NCBI GenBank assembly: GCA_036504515.1
Contig: DASXVA010000001.1
Location: 186,001-250,000, forward strand
DNA length: 64,000 nucleotides
Origin: AWTP1-18 sp036504515
GTDB lineage: Bacteria; Pseudomonadota; Gammaproteobacteria; Burkholderiales; Rhodocyclaceae
Reading direction: 5' to 3'
Below are positions 25,229-33,704 of this stretch, piece by piece; the stretch's first letter is position 1; every line of letters starts with the position of its first letter. Position numbers and translations under genes: made by a program. The notes beneath the pieces are model-generated. The model had not been told where the DNA came from. It worked only from the letters and a program-made list of their open reading frames with translations, and searched no databases.

Positions 25229-27472
25229 ATGGTTCCTCCCCGTTTTTACCTGCGCCCCCTCAGTCTGGCCTTGCTGTCATGTCTGGCTGATCATGCCATT
25301 GCTCAGAACAGTGACGCAATCTTGTCCGAAGTCGCCGTCAAGGAAATTCCATCAGCAGCAAGTCGCTATCAACTGCCCCAGACCACCGAGAGCATCACCG
25401 CGACCCAACTGGCGGAGACTGTCAATGCAATCGATACGGAGGACGCGGTCAAATACTTGCCCAGTCTGTTTGTACGCAAGCGCAACAGCGGTGACACCCA
25501 AGCGGTACTTGCCACCCGCAGCTGGGGTGTCAATTCCAGCGCCCGCAGTCTGGTCTATGCTGATGGTGTGTTGCTTTCAGCCCTGATTGCCAACAACAAT
25601 TCCATCGGTGCACCACGCTGGGGACAGGTTGCGCCAGAAGAAATCGAGCGCATTGATGTCATGTACGGTCCCTTTTCTGCTGCCTACGCCGGCAACTCCA
25701 TGGGTGCGGTGGTAGACATCACCACTCGCATGCCACAAAAGTTTGAGGCGAATGTCAGCCAGACCGAAGCCTGGCAAGACTTCAAGCAATACGGCACCAA
25801 TGACACATACCGCAGCTCGCAGACGGCCGCCGCCCTGGGCAACCGTGCTGGTGATTCTTCCTGGCGCTTCAGCTTCAATCATCAGGACAGTCATAGCCAG
25901 CCTCTGAGTTACGTCACCAATGCCACCCAACCCCCTGGCACCAGCGGTGGCTATGGTGACCGCAGTAAGACCGGTACGGTTGCTAACGTCTATGGCGCAT
26001 CCGGACTGCTGCACACAGTCATGGACAACGCCAAGGTCAAGCTGGCCTACGACTTGAGTCCAACCCTGCAAGCTGCCTACGTCTATGGTTTCTGGAGCAA
26101 TGACGGCCATTCCAGCGTGGATAGTTATTTACGCACTGCTGCTGGTGCCACCAGTTACGGGAGCCTTTCGGGCTTTGGCTCCGGGGTGTATACCATCCAG
26201 CAACAACACAGCATGCACAGCATGTCCCTCAAATCGAATACCGGCGGCACCTGGGATTGGGAGGCTGTGACTACCCGCTACAGCATTGACCACGACATCC
26301 AGCGTACCCCAAACAATGCATTGGTTGGAGGAACCACGAAGCCCACCATTGCCTTGCTGGAAGGTACAGGTTGGGGAACCCAGGATCTGAAAGGCATCTG
26401 GCGCAGCGATGCCCGACAGCACGAGGTGAGCTTCGGTTACCACCACGATCACTACCGTCTGGTCAACGTGACCTACACCACCGACAACTGGACCACCGGT
26501 CGCAACTTCACCGGCCGCAACAGTGAAGGGGACGGCAATACAGAAACCAATGGCCTGTGGATTCAGGATGCCTGGCGTACTGCGCCAGGCCTGAAGACCA
26601 CCCTTGGAGGTCGCTGGGAACATTGGCGTGCCAACGATGGCTACAACTACAACAGCACAGGTAATTCCTCTACCAATCAACCTAGCCTGAAAGCTTCCCG
26701 CTTCTCACCCAAAGCTTCGGTAGCTTGGGAGGCTACACCAGACTGGCTGATCACCACCTCGGTGGGCAAGGCTTACCGCTTCCCCACGGTGTCCGAGCTT
26801 TACCAGTCCGTTACGGCTAACGGGATAAGCTATGTGCCCAACCCCAACCTCAAACCGGAAAACGTACTATCTTCCGAAGTGGCTTTTGAGCGTGGGCTAC
26901 TCAATGGAAAGCTGCGACTGTCTTTATTCAACGAGCATGTCAGCGATGCGCTGATTGGTAACTCCACTATCCTCAACGGGGCAACCACCACTGTCACCAC
27001 CAACGTGGACAAAGTTCGTACCACTGGCTTTGAATTGGCTGCGCAGCAAAGCGATGCCCTGATCAATGGTCTCGATCTGTCGGGAAGCATCACCTACGCT
27101 TATTCCAAGACCATCAGCAACCCGGGTTGGCAAAGCACTGCGGGCACAAGTTCCAGCGGAAAGTTTGCTCCCTACGTCCCGGACTGGCGCGCTACCCTGG
27201 TTGCCACCTACCGCTCCAGCGATAAGCTTTCTACTACTGTCGCCGCTCGCTACAGCGGCAAGGTGTGGTCCACCATGGACAACACCGACGTTCATGGAAA
27301 CACCTACCAAGGCTTCGAGGGCTTCTTCGTAGTGGATGCCAAGGTCCGTTATCAGGTTGACCAGCACTGGATAGCTTCTGCCGGGATCGACAACATTAAT
27401 AACTACAAGTACTTTCTCTTCCACCCCTTCCCCCAACGGACCTTGGTGGCGAGTTTGAAGTACAGCTACTGA
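25229..27472 (+). CDS. TonB-dependent outer-membrane receptor
   Basis: A 747-residue outer-membrane beta-barrel with a plug domain, energised by TonB. The signal peptide ends ADHAIAQ. The plug (about 25-150) has TEDAVKYLPSLFVRKR and ERIDVMYGPFSAAYAGNSMGAVV, the standard plug signatures; the barrel ends in KYSY with a C-terminal aromatic. The ATG at 25229 lies 6 nt after the YcnI stop; a TTG at 25220 overlapping that stop is possible. Position with YcnI and a second, OprC-like receptor suggests copper or a copper complex as substrate, but no copper-ligand motif was seen in it, so this is inferred from context. Confidence 0.85.
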   Translation: MVPPRFYLRPLSLALLSCLADHAIAQNSDAILSEVAVKEIPSAASRYQLPQTTESITATQLAETVNAIDTEDAVKYLPSLFVRKRNSGDTQAVLATRSWGVNSSARSLVYADGVLLSALIANNNSIGAPRWGQVAPEEIERIDVMYGPFSAAYAGNSMGAVVDITTRMPQKFEANVSQTEAWQDFKQYGTNDTYRSSQTAAALGNRAGDSSWRFSFNHQDSHSQPLSYVTNATQPPGTSGGYGDRSKTGTVANVYGASGLLHTVMDNAKVKLAYDLSPTLQAAYVYGFWSNDGHSSVDSYLRTAAGATSYGSLSGFGSGVYTIQQQHSMHSMSLKSNTGGTWDWEAVTTRYSIDHDIQRTPNNALVGGTTKPTIALLEGTGWGTQDLKGIWRSDARQHEVSFGYHHDHYRLVNVTYTTDNWTTGRNFTGRNSEGDGNTETNGLWIQDAWRTAPGLKTTLGGRWEHWRANDGYNYNSTGNSSTNQPSLKASRFSPKASVAWEATPDWLITTSVGKAYRFPTVSELYQSVTANGISYVPNPNLKPENVLSSEVAFERGLLNGKLRLSLFNEHVSDALIGNSTILNGATTTVTTNVDKVRTTGFELAAQQSDALINGLDLSGSITYAYSKTISNPGWQSTAGTSSSGKFAPYVPDWRATLVATYRSSDKLSTTVAARYSGKVWSTMDNTDVHGNTYQGFEGFFVVDAKVRYQVDQHWIASAGIDNINNYKYFLFHPFPQRTLVASLKYSY

Positions 27473-27496
27473 TAAAAACGTAATCCGGGCTTCGGT

Positions 27497-27524
27497 ACCC
27501 AGTGTCGTCGCCCTGGGTTTTCTT
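27497..27524 (+). terminator. Terminator after the first TonB receptor
   Basis: ACCCAG / CTGGGT stem with a 10-nt loop, followed by TTTCTT. It separates the receptor from the convergent regulator gene. Confidence 0.75.
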
Positions 27525-27527
27525 GTG

Positions 27528-28103
27528 TCAGGAAACCCTGAAGTACCCTCTAGGCAAAGGGCCCGTGACAGGAAGCTCGGAGTTGAGTACCCCTTCCCGG
27601 CGGAAACGACTAATCACCCGCGCCACGGTTTCCGTACTCAACGCCGTGATCTCTGCCATTTCCCGCCGGCCCGGAAGGTATACCCGGGATGCGTGCACGC
27701 CATGAGCGGGAGATGAAAGCAGCGTAATCAATCGTTTCACCCGCGTCATGGCTTCGCCGCAACGAAGCGCGACGAGTTCCGCCGTTCGCTGTTCAGCCTT
27801 GACCAGTATCTGCAACAAAGACTCGCTGACCGCCTGGGTTTCATTGCCCGGCCAGGGGCTGAGAATGCAAGGGGATAAAGCAACTGCCGTAAAGCTGTAT
27901 TGCCCAAAAACCATTGCCTCGGCACCGATCACATCTCCCGGCACGGCAAGGCTGGCGAACAGGCTGTCGCCGCTCCCTTCCCCAGGCCGATCCAGCCGTG
28001 CAGACCCGGATACGACGCGCCAGGCACTACCCTTCCCGTTGGCGCTATAAATCACCTTCCCTCGCGCCACAGCGCTCAATTTGACGTCCAGTTCCGTTCC
28101 CAT
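27528..28103 (-). CDS. Short Crp/Fnr family regulator in the copper island
   Basis: A 191-residue member of the Crp/Fnr family: beta-roll at the N-terminus (residues 10-100), a dimer helix, and a C-terminal winged HTH (LPGRREMAEITALSTETVARVI). It is shorter than the usual 220-240 residues, mainly in the beta-roll. It carries one Cys in the roll and one in the helix (ALRCGEAM), too few for an Fnr cluster. It converges on the first receptor and is divergent from the OprC-like gene, so control of the copper genes is plausible; the shared 17-bp palindrome is a candidate site. GAGG precedes the ATG. Confidence 0.82.
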   Translation of the reverse strand: MGTELDVKLSAVARGKVIYSANGKGSAWRVVSGSARLDRPGEGSGDSLFASLAVPGDVIGAEAMVFGQYSFTAVALSPCILSPWPGNETQAVSESLLQILVKAEQRTAELVALRCGEAMTRVKRLITLLSSPAHGVHASRVYLPGRREMAEITALSTETVARVISRFRREGVLNSELPVTGPLPRGYFRVS

Positions 28104-28473
28104 TTATTTTCCCCTCGTGCTTTTGCTGAACAATATTTGCTCGACAAAAGCGCACTGCGATGTATTGCCCATACTTTCCTTCGCCTTCGGCTTCAAGCCA
28201 TAGGGCATTGGAGACGGCAAGCATTTGGCAAAGCCAAAATCTGAAATCCCAATGTAGCCCCATGATAGTTTTCTTTGAGACCGCCAAAGCACCATGGGGT
28301 CGTAATTAATGTAAGCGCGCGTAAGCAATCCTACGTTGGAAACCCTTGAAATAAGCTGGCTGCGGCATTAAGTCGCGCGGCGTCCCCCTGCTAAAACAAA
28401 CCTGCGACAAATAGTCACATTCCCATAGCAATAACAGGGAAATAGCATGCTGCGTTTTAGTTGGAGGACTCCT
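28104..28473. other. Divergent regulatory region in the copper island
   Basis: About 370 nt between the Crp/Fnr start and the OprC-like start, with no credible gene. It contains an inverted repeat GCTTTTG (28119-28125) / CAAAAGC (28145-28151) close to the regulator start, and the 17-bp palindrome near 28403. The rest is A/T-richer than neighbouring coding DNA. Confidence 0.55.
28403..28419. promoter_or_regulatory. 17-bp imperfect palindrome before the OprC-like gene
   Basis: TGCGACA-AAT-AGTCACA, matching the perfect palindrome before the YcnI-like gene at 12 of 14 arm positions and placed 54 nt before the GTG start used here. Confidence 0.55.
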
Positions 28474-30558
28474 GTGCGTAAAACCACCCTCGCAGTTGCA
28501 ATCGCAACACTTCCCTTTGTTGCTTTGGCAGCACAGGACGATGTTGTACTTCCCAACGTTGATGTTAAGGCGCGAGCAATCGACACTACCGATACACTCC
28601 TTACCGACGATACCAGCACATTGCTGAGTAAATACCCTGGTGTAAGTTTTTACAGTGGTGGTGGTGTTTCAAGCCTTCCGGTAATTCATGGACTGGCTGA
28701 CGACCGACTCAAGGTCCGCATCGATGGCATGGAAATTACCTCGGCCTGCGGCAACCACATGAACGCCCCACTTTCCTACATTGACCCGCTCAAGGTGGAA
28801 AGTCTTCAGGTGGCGGCGGGCATCACCTCAGTCAGTATGGGTGGTGACAGCATTGGTGGCACCATTAATGTTTCCAGTCGTCGTCCAGTTTTTGCCAGTA
28901 GCAACGAAGGCCTGCACAAGGAAGGTAGCGTTTCAATCTCCGGCCGCAGTGTGGACAGCAGTTTGGCCACCAGTTTTTCCGGAACGGTTGCTAGCGAAAG
29001 TCTGAGCTTTGGCTACAACGGCTCTGTGGCGCATGCCGACAGCTATAAGGACGGCAATGGCAACAAGGTGCGCGATACCCTCTACGAAGCCCGCAATCAG
29101 ACCTTTACTCTAGCCACACAGGGCCAGGGGAATCTTTGGGTACTGCGGATTGGTGAACAGGAAATCCCCTATCAGGGCTTTCCCAACCAGGCTATGGACA
29201 TGACCGGCAACCATAGCGTCTTTGCCAATCTGGGTTACAACGGTGACTTCTCATGGGGCAAGCTGGAAGCCAAAGCCTACTGGCAAGACACTCGCCACAA
29301 AATGGGGTTCTTCACTCCTGAAAAAACCGGCACCATGCCCATGGATACCCATGGCCGTGACATTGGTTACTCGGTGAAGGCGGATATCCCGCTCAGTGAT
29401 GAAAGAACCCTGCGACTCGGCCATGAATTCCATAAAGCCACACTTGATGACTGGTGGCCGCCCGTGGCCGGATCAACGATGATGGCGCCAAACACCTTTG
29501 TTAACATCAACAATGGCAAGCGGGATCGCTTTGTACTGTTTGGCGAACTGGAAGAAAAACTGACTGACAAATGGTCGGGCTTGATCGGGGTTCGCACAGA
29601 GTCTGTTCAGATGAATGCCGGCAACGTACAAGAATACGGTTGCGGCATGATGTGTGCCGCTGATGCCGCAGCCGTTACGGCCTTCAATGGCCGCAGCCGT
29701 GATAAGCGAGACAACAACGTAGATTTCACGGCTTTGGCTCGTTACGAACCTAGTCAAACCTCGAACTATGAGTTCGGCTACTCCCGCAAGACTCGTTCCC
29801 CCAATTTTTATGAGCGCTATAGCTGGGGCAAGGGGAACATGGCTATGGCGATGATCGGTTGGCTTGGCGACAAAAACTATTACGTCGGCAACATCGATCT
29901 CAAACCGGAAGTCGCCCACACTGTCAGCACAACCCTTGATTGGCACGATGCTTCCCGTAAAGATTGGGAATTCAAGGCAACCCCTTATTACACCTATGTG
30001 AAGGACTTCGTCGACGTAGACAGTCTGGGAACTGTGGTCAGCGGTGGTAGCACCTTTGCAAAGCTCCAGTTTGCCAACCACGATGCCAGACTCTACGGTC
30101 TAGACCTTTCCGGCAAGTTGGCCCTTTGGGACAACAACAGTTACGGCAATGGGCAAATCAAGGGAAACCTTGGCTGGGTTCGCGGAACTCGCCAAGATAC
30201 AGGAGGAAATCTGTATCACATGATGCCAATCAATGCCCGGCTGAGTCTGGAACAGAATTTGGACAACTGGAATAATGTTGCAGAGCTTCAACTAGTGGGT
30301 CGCAAGGACCAAGTAGACACTGTGCGCAGAGAGCCAACTACTGCTGGCTATGCCCTAATAAATCTTCTGTCCAGCTACCAACTGCGGAAAGATACAAGCA
30401 TTACCGCAGGGATCAGTAATCTCCTTGACCGCGCCTATTACTTGCCCTTGGGTGGTGTTGATTACGCCGGCTGGAAAGCAGGGGGTAACGTGGGTCAGAT
30501 TGGCGCCTTACCTGGTGCCGGTCGATCCCTGAATCTTGGTATCACGGTCAAGTTCTAA
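28474..30558 (+). CDS. OprC-like TonB-dependent copper receptor
   Basis: A 694-residue outer-membrane receptor resembling OprC/NosA copper transporters. The start GTG 28474 is preferred because GGAGG lies 6 nt before it and it begins MRKTTLAVAIA, a good signal peptide; ATG 28447 would add 9 residues. In the plug, SACGNHM gives a CxxxM motif (Cys92, Met96) and in the barrel RHKMGFF gives HxM (His275, Met277). In OprC the copper site uses a CxxxM and an HxM motif with almost the same separation (about 180 residues), so copper import is strongly indicated. A Cys/Met-rich loop (CGMMCAA) near residue 390 may help. It ends in the expected aromatic (TVKF). Confidence 0.9.
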   Translation: MRKTTLAVAIATLPFVALAAQDDVVLPNVDVKARAIDTTDTLLTDDTSTLLSKYPGVSFYSGGGVSSLPVIHGLADDRLKVRIDGMEITSACGNHMNAPLSYIDPLKVESLQVAAGITSVSMGGDSIGGTINVSSRRPVFASSNEGLHKEGSVSISGRSVDSSLATSFSGTVASESLSFGYNGSVAHADSYKDGNGNKVRDTLYEARNQTFTLATQGQGNLWVLRIGEQEIPYQGFPNQAMDMTGNHSVFANLGYNGDFSWGKLEAKAYWQDTRHKMGFFTPEKTGTMPMDTHGRDIGYSVKADIPLSDERTLRLGHEFHKATLDDWWPPVAGSTMMAPNTFVNINNGKRDRFVLFGELEEKLTDKWSGLIGVRTESVQMNAGNVQEYGCGMMCAADAAAVTAFNGRSRDKRDNNVDFTALARYEPSQTSNYEFGYSRKTRSPNFYERYSWGKGNMAMAMIGWLGDKNYYVGNIDLKPEVAHTVSTTLDWHDASRKDWEFKATPYYTYVKDFVDVDSLGTVVSGGSTFAKLQFANHDARLYGLDLSGKLALWDNNSYGNGQIKGNLGWVRGTRQDTGGNLYHMMPINARLSLEQNLDNWNNVAELQLVGRKDQVDTVRREPTTAGYALINLLSSYQLRKDTSITAGISNLLDRAYYLPLGGVDYAGWKAGGNVGQIGALPGAGRSLNLGITVKF

Positions 30559-30575
30559 GTCTTTATCGCAAGTCA

Positions 30576-30619
30576 GCAAAGACCCAACCCAGGGACCATT
30601 TTCTGGGATGGGTCTTTGC
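30576..30619 (+). terminator. Hairpin terminator after the OprC-like gene
   Basis: GCAAAGACCC / GGGTCTTTGC, a 10-bp stem with an inner CCCAG / CTGGG pairing. The T-run is poor (CCTTATT), so some readthrough into the copper-storage gene is possible. Confidence 0.65.
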
Positions 30620-30664
30620 CTTATTGGGCGCGAGAATTTTTAGTCAATTTCAGTGGAGATAATT

Positions 30665-31117
30665 ATGGATCGTCGTGAAATGCTAAAAGGCAGCGCAGCT
30701 ATTTCCCTGGCTGCTTTTACTACCCTGGCTTCAGCTGCCGATATGGATATGCATGAACATCATCACCATGAACATGCCTTGGGTGCGGACTACTCCGCTT
30801 TGGCACTCGCTGCTGCTCACTGCGTCAACTCTGGCGAAGCCTGTATCGATCATTGCCTGGACCTGCTCAGCCAAGGGGATAAGGAGATGGCAGCTTGCGC
30901 CAAATCGGTGGAACAGGTTCTTGCCGCCTGTACTATGCTGCGCCAACTGGCGACGTGGAAATCAGCCTACGCACCCCGTATGGCTACGGTGGTAATGGAT
31001 ATGTGCAAAGCCTGTGAAGAGGAATGTCGCAAACACGAGAAGAAACACAAGGAATGCAAGGATTGTGCAGAATCCTGTGCTGCCTGCTTCAAGGAATGCA
31101 AAGCCGTCGCTATTTGA
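30665..31117 (+). CDS. Secreted Cys-rich four-helix copper-storage protein (Csp-like)
   Basis: A 150-residue protein of the copper-storage/DUF326 family. In that family a four-helix bundle lined with Cys binds many Cu(I) ions. A twin-arginine-type signal (DRREMLKGSAA, then a hydrophobic stretch) suggests folded export to the periplasm, as for Csp1. The mature part has a His/Met-rich N-terminus (DMDMHEHHHHEH) and 13 cysteines, several as CxxC or CxxxC on helices (CKACEEEC, CKDCAESCAAC). ATG 30665 is chosen because GGAGA lies 5 nt before it and the signal begins there. It is the last gene of the copper island. Confidence 0.9.
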   Translation: MDRREMLKGSAAISLAAFTTLASAADMDMHEHHHHEHALGADYSALALAAAHCVNSGEACIDHCLDLLSQGDKEMAACAKSVEQVLAACTMLRQLATWKSAYAPRMATVVMDMCKACEEECRKHEKKHKECKDCAESCAACFKECKAVAI

Positions 31118-31134
31118 AAGCACATTCAGATTGA

Positions 31135-31165
31135 GAGTCCCGATCTTTCAACCGGGACTCCTTTC
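31135..31165 (+). terminator. Terminator between the Csp gene and the convergent GGDEF-EAL gene
   Basis: GAGTCCCG / CGGGACTC, 8-bp stem with a 10-nt loop, then CTTTC. It overlaps the last bases of the convergent gene's stop region. Confidence 0.65.
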
Positions 31166-33704
31166 AGTGCTTCAGCAAGGCTTCAAAGGCTGCGATAGGA
31201 ACAGGCCGGCTAAAGAGATACCCCTGGTAATTGCCACACCCCTTGTTGGCTAACACTTGGCGCTGTACCTCAGTTTCGACCCCTTCTGCAATCACAGTCA
31301 GATTCATACTTTGTGCCATGGCAATGATAGTTCTCACAATTGCCCTGTCATTGTTATCAGCAGCAATGTCGCGCACAAAGGACTGATCGATCTTGATTTG
31401 ATCAAGAGGCAAACGTTTGAGATATTGCAGGGACGAATAGCCAGTACCGAAATCATCCATTGAAAAACTGATGCCGAGTGCCTTCAGTTGCCGCATGGTA
31501 CTGATGACTTTCTCCACATTCCCTAGCAGCATGCTTTCCGTAATTTCCAGTTTCAGTCGGGATGGAACGATGCCGCTGCTCAGGAGGAGAGACTCCACCT
31601 GATCGACAAACTCATCGGAACCGAATTGCTTGGCGCTGACATTCACCGCCAGCACCAGATCCCGGGTTTCGGCATCGGCTTGCCAAGCCTTGAGTTGCTC
31701 GCAGGCAGTTTCCAACACCCAGTTGCCGATGGCGTGGATCATCCCTGTCTCTTCAGCGAGGGGAATGAACTCCGAAGGCAACACAACACCGTGCTGAGGA
31801 TGACTCCAGCGGATCAGGGCCTCAGCCCCCAGAGCCTTCCGGTTGGCATCCACCTGGATCTGGTAGTAAAGAACGAACTGCTTCTCCTCCACCGCCCGAT
31901 GTAAATCGGTCTCCATGGAAGCCCTCGTTTCCAGAGCAGATTGCATTGCTGGGTCGAAGAAGCGCAGTGCGTTACGGCCCGCAGCCTTGGCTTCATACAT
32001 GGCGGTATCGGCGCGCTTTAACACTTCATCAGCGCCTATACCGTGGCTCAGCATGCTGATGCCTATGCTGCAGGAACTGTAGTGCTCGAAATCCTTCAGC
32101 TGATAGGGGCGATTAAGGGCAAGGTGAATTTTTTCACCAGCGACCTTAGCCTGCGTTGCGGCCTGCTCCGGTTCCAGGTTCAGCCCTTCCAGCATGACGA
32201 CGAACTCGTCTCCACCCAGGCGGGCTACCGTATCCGCCTCACGCACGCTGGCGCGCAGGCGCTGGGCAATCTCGACCAGAAGCAGGTCGCCGACATCATG
32301 TCCTCTAACGTCATTCAAGGTTTTGAAGTTGTCGATATCGATGAAAAGTAGCGCTGCATAACCATTGCTGCTCCCGCGGGAGGAAATCACATGGCGCAAT
32401 CTGTCCATGAGCAAACGTCGATTCGGTAGCTCGGTCAATGGATCGTAAAAAGCGAGTTGATAAATTTCTGCCTCGTTCTTTTTACGCCGGGTAATGTCGC
32501 TGAAGATGGCCACGTAGTGGCTAACCTGTTGCTGATTTATCCCCGGCTCGGCTCCCGCAGTAATGGTCAGCCACTCGGGAAATACCTCCCCGTTCTTACG
32601 CCGATTCCATATCTCCCCCTGCCATTGTCCTGTTGCCTCAAGGGATCGCCACATCTGCTTGTAGAACTGTACACCATGGCGGCCCGACTGAAGCAGACTT
32701 GGGTTTTTCCCCATCACATCTCCTCGGCTATAACCCGTCACCGTAGAAAAGGCATCATTCACATCGAGGATTTTCCCATTCACATCGGTGATGATGATGC
32801 CTTCAGTTGCCGAGGCAAAAACCCGGGCCGACAGACGCAAGCGCCGTGATTGTTCCCGCAGGCGAATAAACGCGAGCACGGCATAACTGAGCAATAGCAG
32901 AGTCGCCAGCAACAGGAAAAAGCGAAACGCACCAGCCCGCTGTTCCTGGCGGTCATAGTGATTCCGATAGGCTTCGACCAGGCTGGCATTTTCGGCATAA
33001 CCAGCAATCTGCTTGACCAGATCAGTGATATCCCGCTCGTTGGCATCAATCAAAAGCACATGATTGATCAGAACGTCGAGCTTCTTGTTGGTGCCAGCGG
33101 AGAGCTGATGCTGTTCCTTCCGCAAAGCGGCAATCAAGTCCTCGATGTTTGTCCGATCCAACATGGCGCCCTTGATCCGATTGAGCAACACCTGTTCCAT
33201 CAGCCCGTCCACCAACTCATGGGCACGGCCACCCATTACCAGTTGCGCCTCTATTTCATCTCGGGCATGGGGCAGGTAGATCAGGGAGTTCTTCAGGACT
33301 GCGTTGAGGGACTTGAATCGTTCCAGTGCTTCCTGCTTGTGGGTCAGCCGTTCTTCCAACAAATTCAACTGGTCTTGGAATGCCTTGTCACCTCGCAGAT
33401 AGTCGGCGGACTCTCCCTGTAGCAATTCCTTCTTGACACCGATCAGACTGTCCATGATCTCGTTAACCTGATCATAGTTATCCGACAAGTTGAAACTCAA
33501 TTGCAAGACCGCCTCACCCAAACGAGCCTCGTCGTTCTGCAAGCTTCCCAGGTGTGAAAGCAGTGTGTTGTGGCGACGTAGTTCAACTGGTTGTGTGAAC
33601 ATGAAGATAGCCACAAGCAGTGCTGCCGCAATAGCGCCACCACCCATGCGATAGAAATCGCCATGCTCCGCTAGGGATGCCCTGATTTTTTCGAAGAACC
33701 TCAT
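31164..33704 (-). CDS. Membrane GGDEF-EAL protein with helical sensor and PAS
   Basis: An 846-residue inner-membrane c-di-GMP enzyme. TM1 (about 20-38), a long all-helical periplasmic domain (40-260, resembling the DAHL-type sensor), TM2 (265-285), PAS (295-410), GGDEF (430-590) and EAL (600-840). The GGDEF is intact (RLGGDEF) with an RxxD inhibitory site (READ) 5 residues upstream. The EAL domain also keeps its motifs (EALIRW, ITESML, DDFGTGYSS, KIDQSF), so it could work in both directions. Its ATG overlaps the cytochrome peroxidase stop by 4 nt (ATGA), which suggests the two proteins are made together. Confidence 0.9.
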   Translation of the reverse strand: MRFFEKIRASLAEHGDFYRMGGGAIAAALLVAIFMFTQPVELRRHNTLLSHLGSLQNDEARLGEAVLQLSFNLSDNYDQVNEIMDSLIGVKKELLQGESADYLRGDKAFQDQLNLLEERLTHKQEALERFKSLNAVLKNSLIYLPHARDEIEAQLVMGGRAHELVDGLMEQVLLNRIKGAMLDRTNIEDLIAALRKEQHQLSAGTNKKLDVLINHVLLIDANERDITDLVKQIAGYAENASLVEAYRNHYDRQEQRAGAFRFFLLLATLLLLSYAVLAFIRLREQSRRLRLSARVFASATEGIIITDVNGKILDVNDAFSTVTGYSRGDVMGKNPSLLQSGRHGVQFYKQMWRSLEATGQWQGEIWNRRKNGEVFPEWLTITAGAEPGINQQQVSHYVAIFSDITRRKKNEAEIYQLAFYDPLTELPNRRLLMDRLRHVISSRGSSNGYAALLFIDIDNFKTLNDVRGHDVGDLLLVEIAQRLRASVREADTVARLGGDEFVVMLEGLNLEPEQAATQAKVAGEKIHLALNRPYQLKDFEHYSSCSIGISMLSHGIGADEVLKRADTAMYEAKAAGRNALRFFDPAMQSALETRASMETDLHRAVEEKQFVLYYQIQVDANRKALGAEALIRWSHPQHGVVLPSEFIPLAEETGMIHAIGNWVLETACEQLKAWQADAETRDLVLAVNVSAKQFGSDEFVDQVESLLLSSGIVPSRLKLEITESMLLGNVEKVISTMRQLKALGISFSMDDFGTGYSSLQYLKRLPLDQIKIDQSFVRDIAADNNDRAIVRTIIAMAQSMNLTVIAEGVETEVQRQVLANKGCGNYQGYLFSRPVPIAAFEALLKH

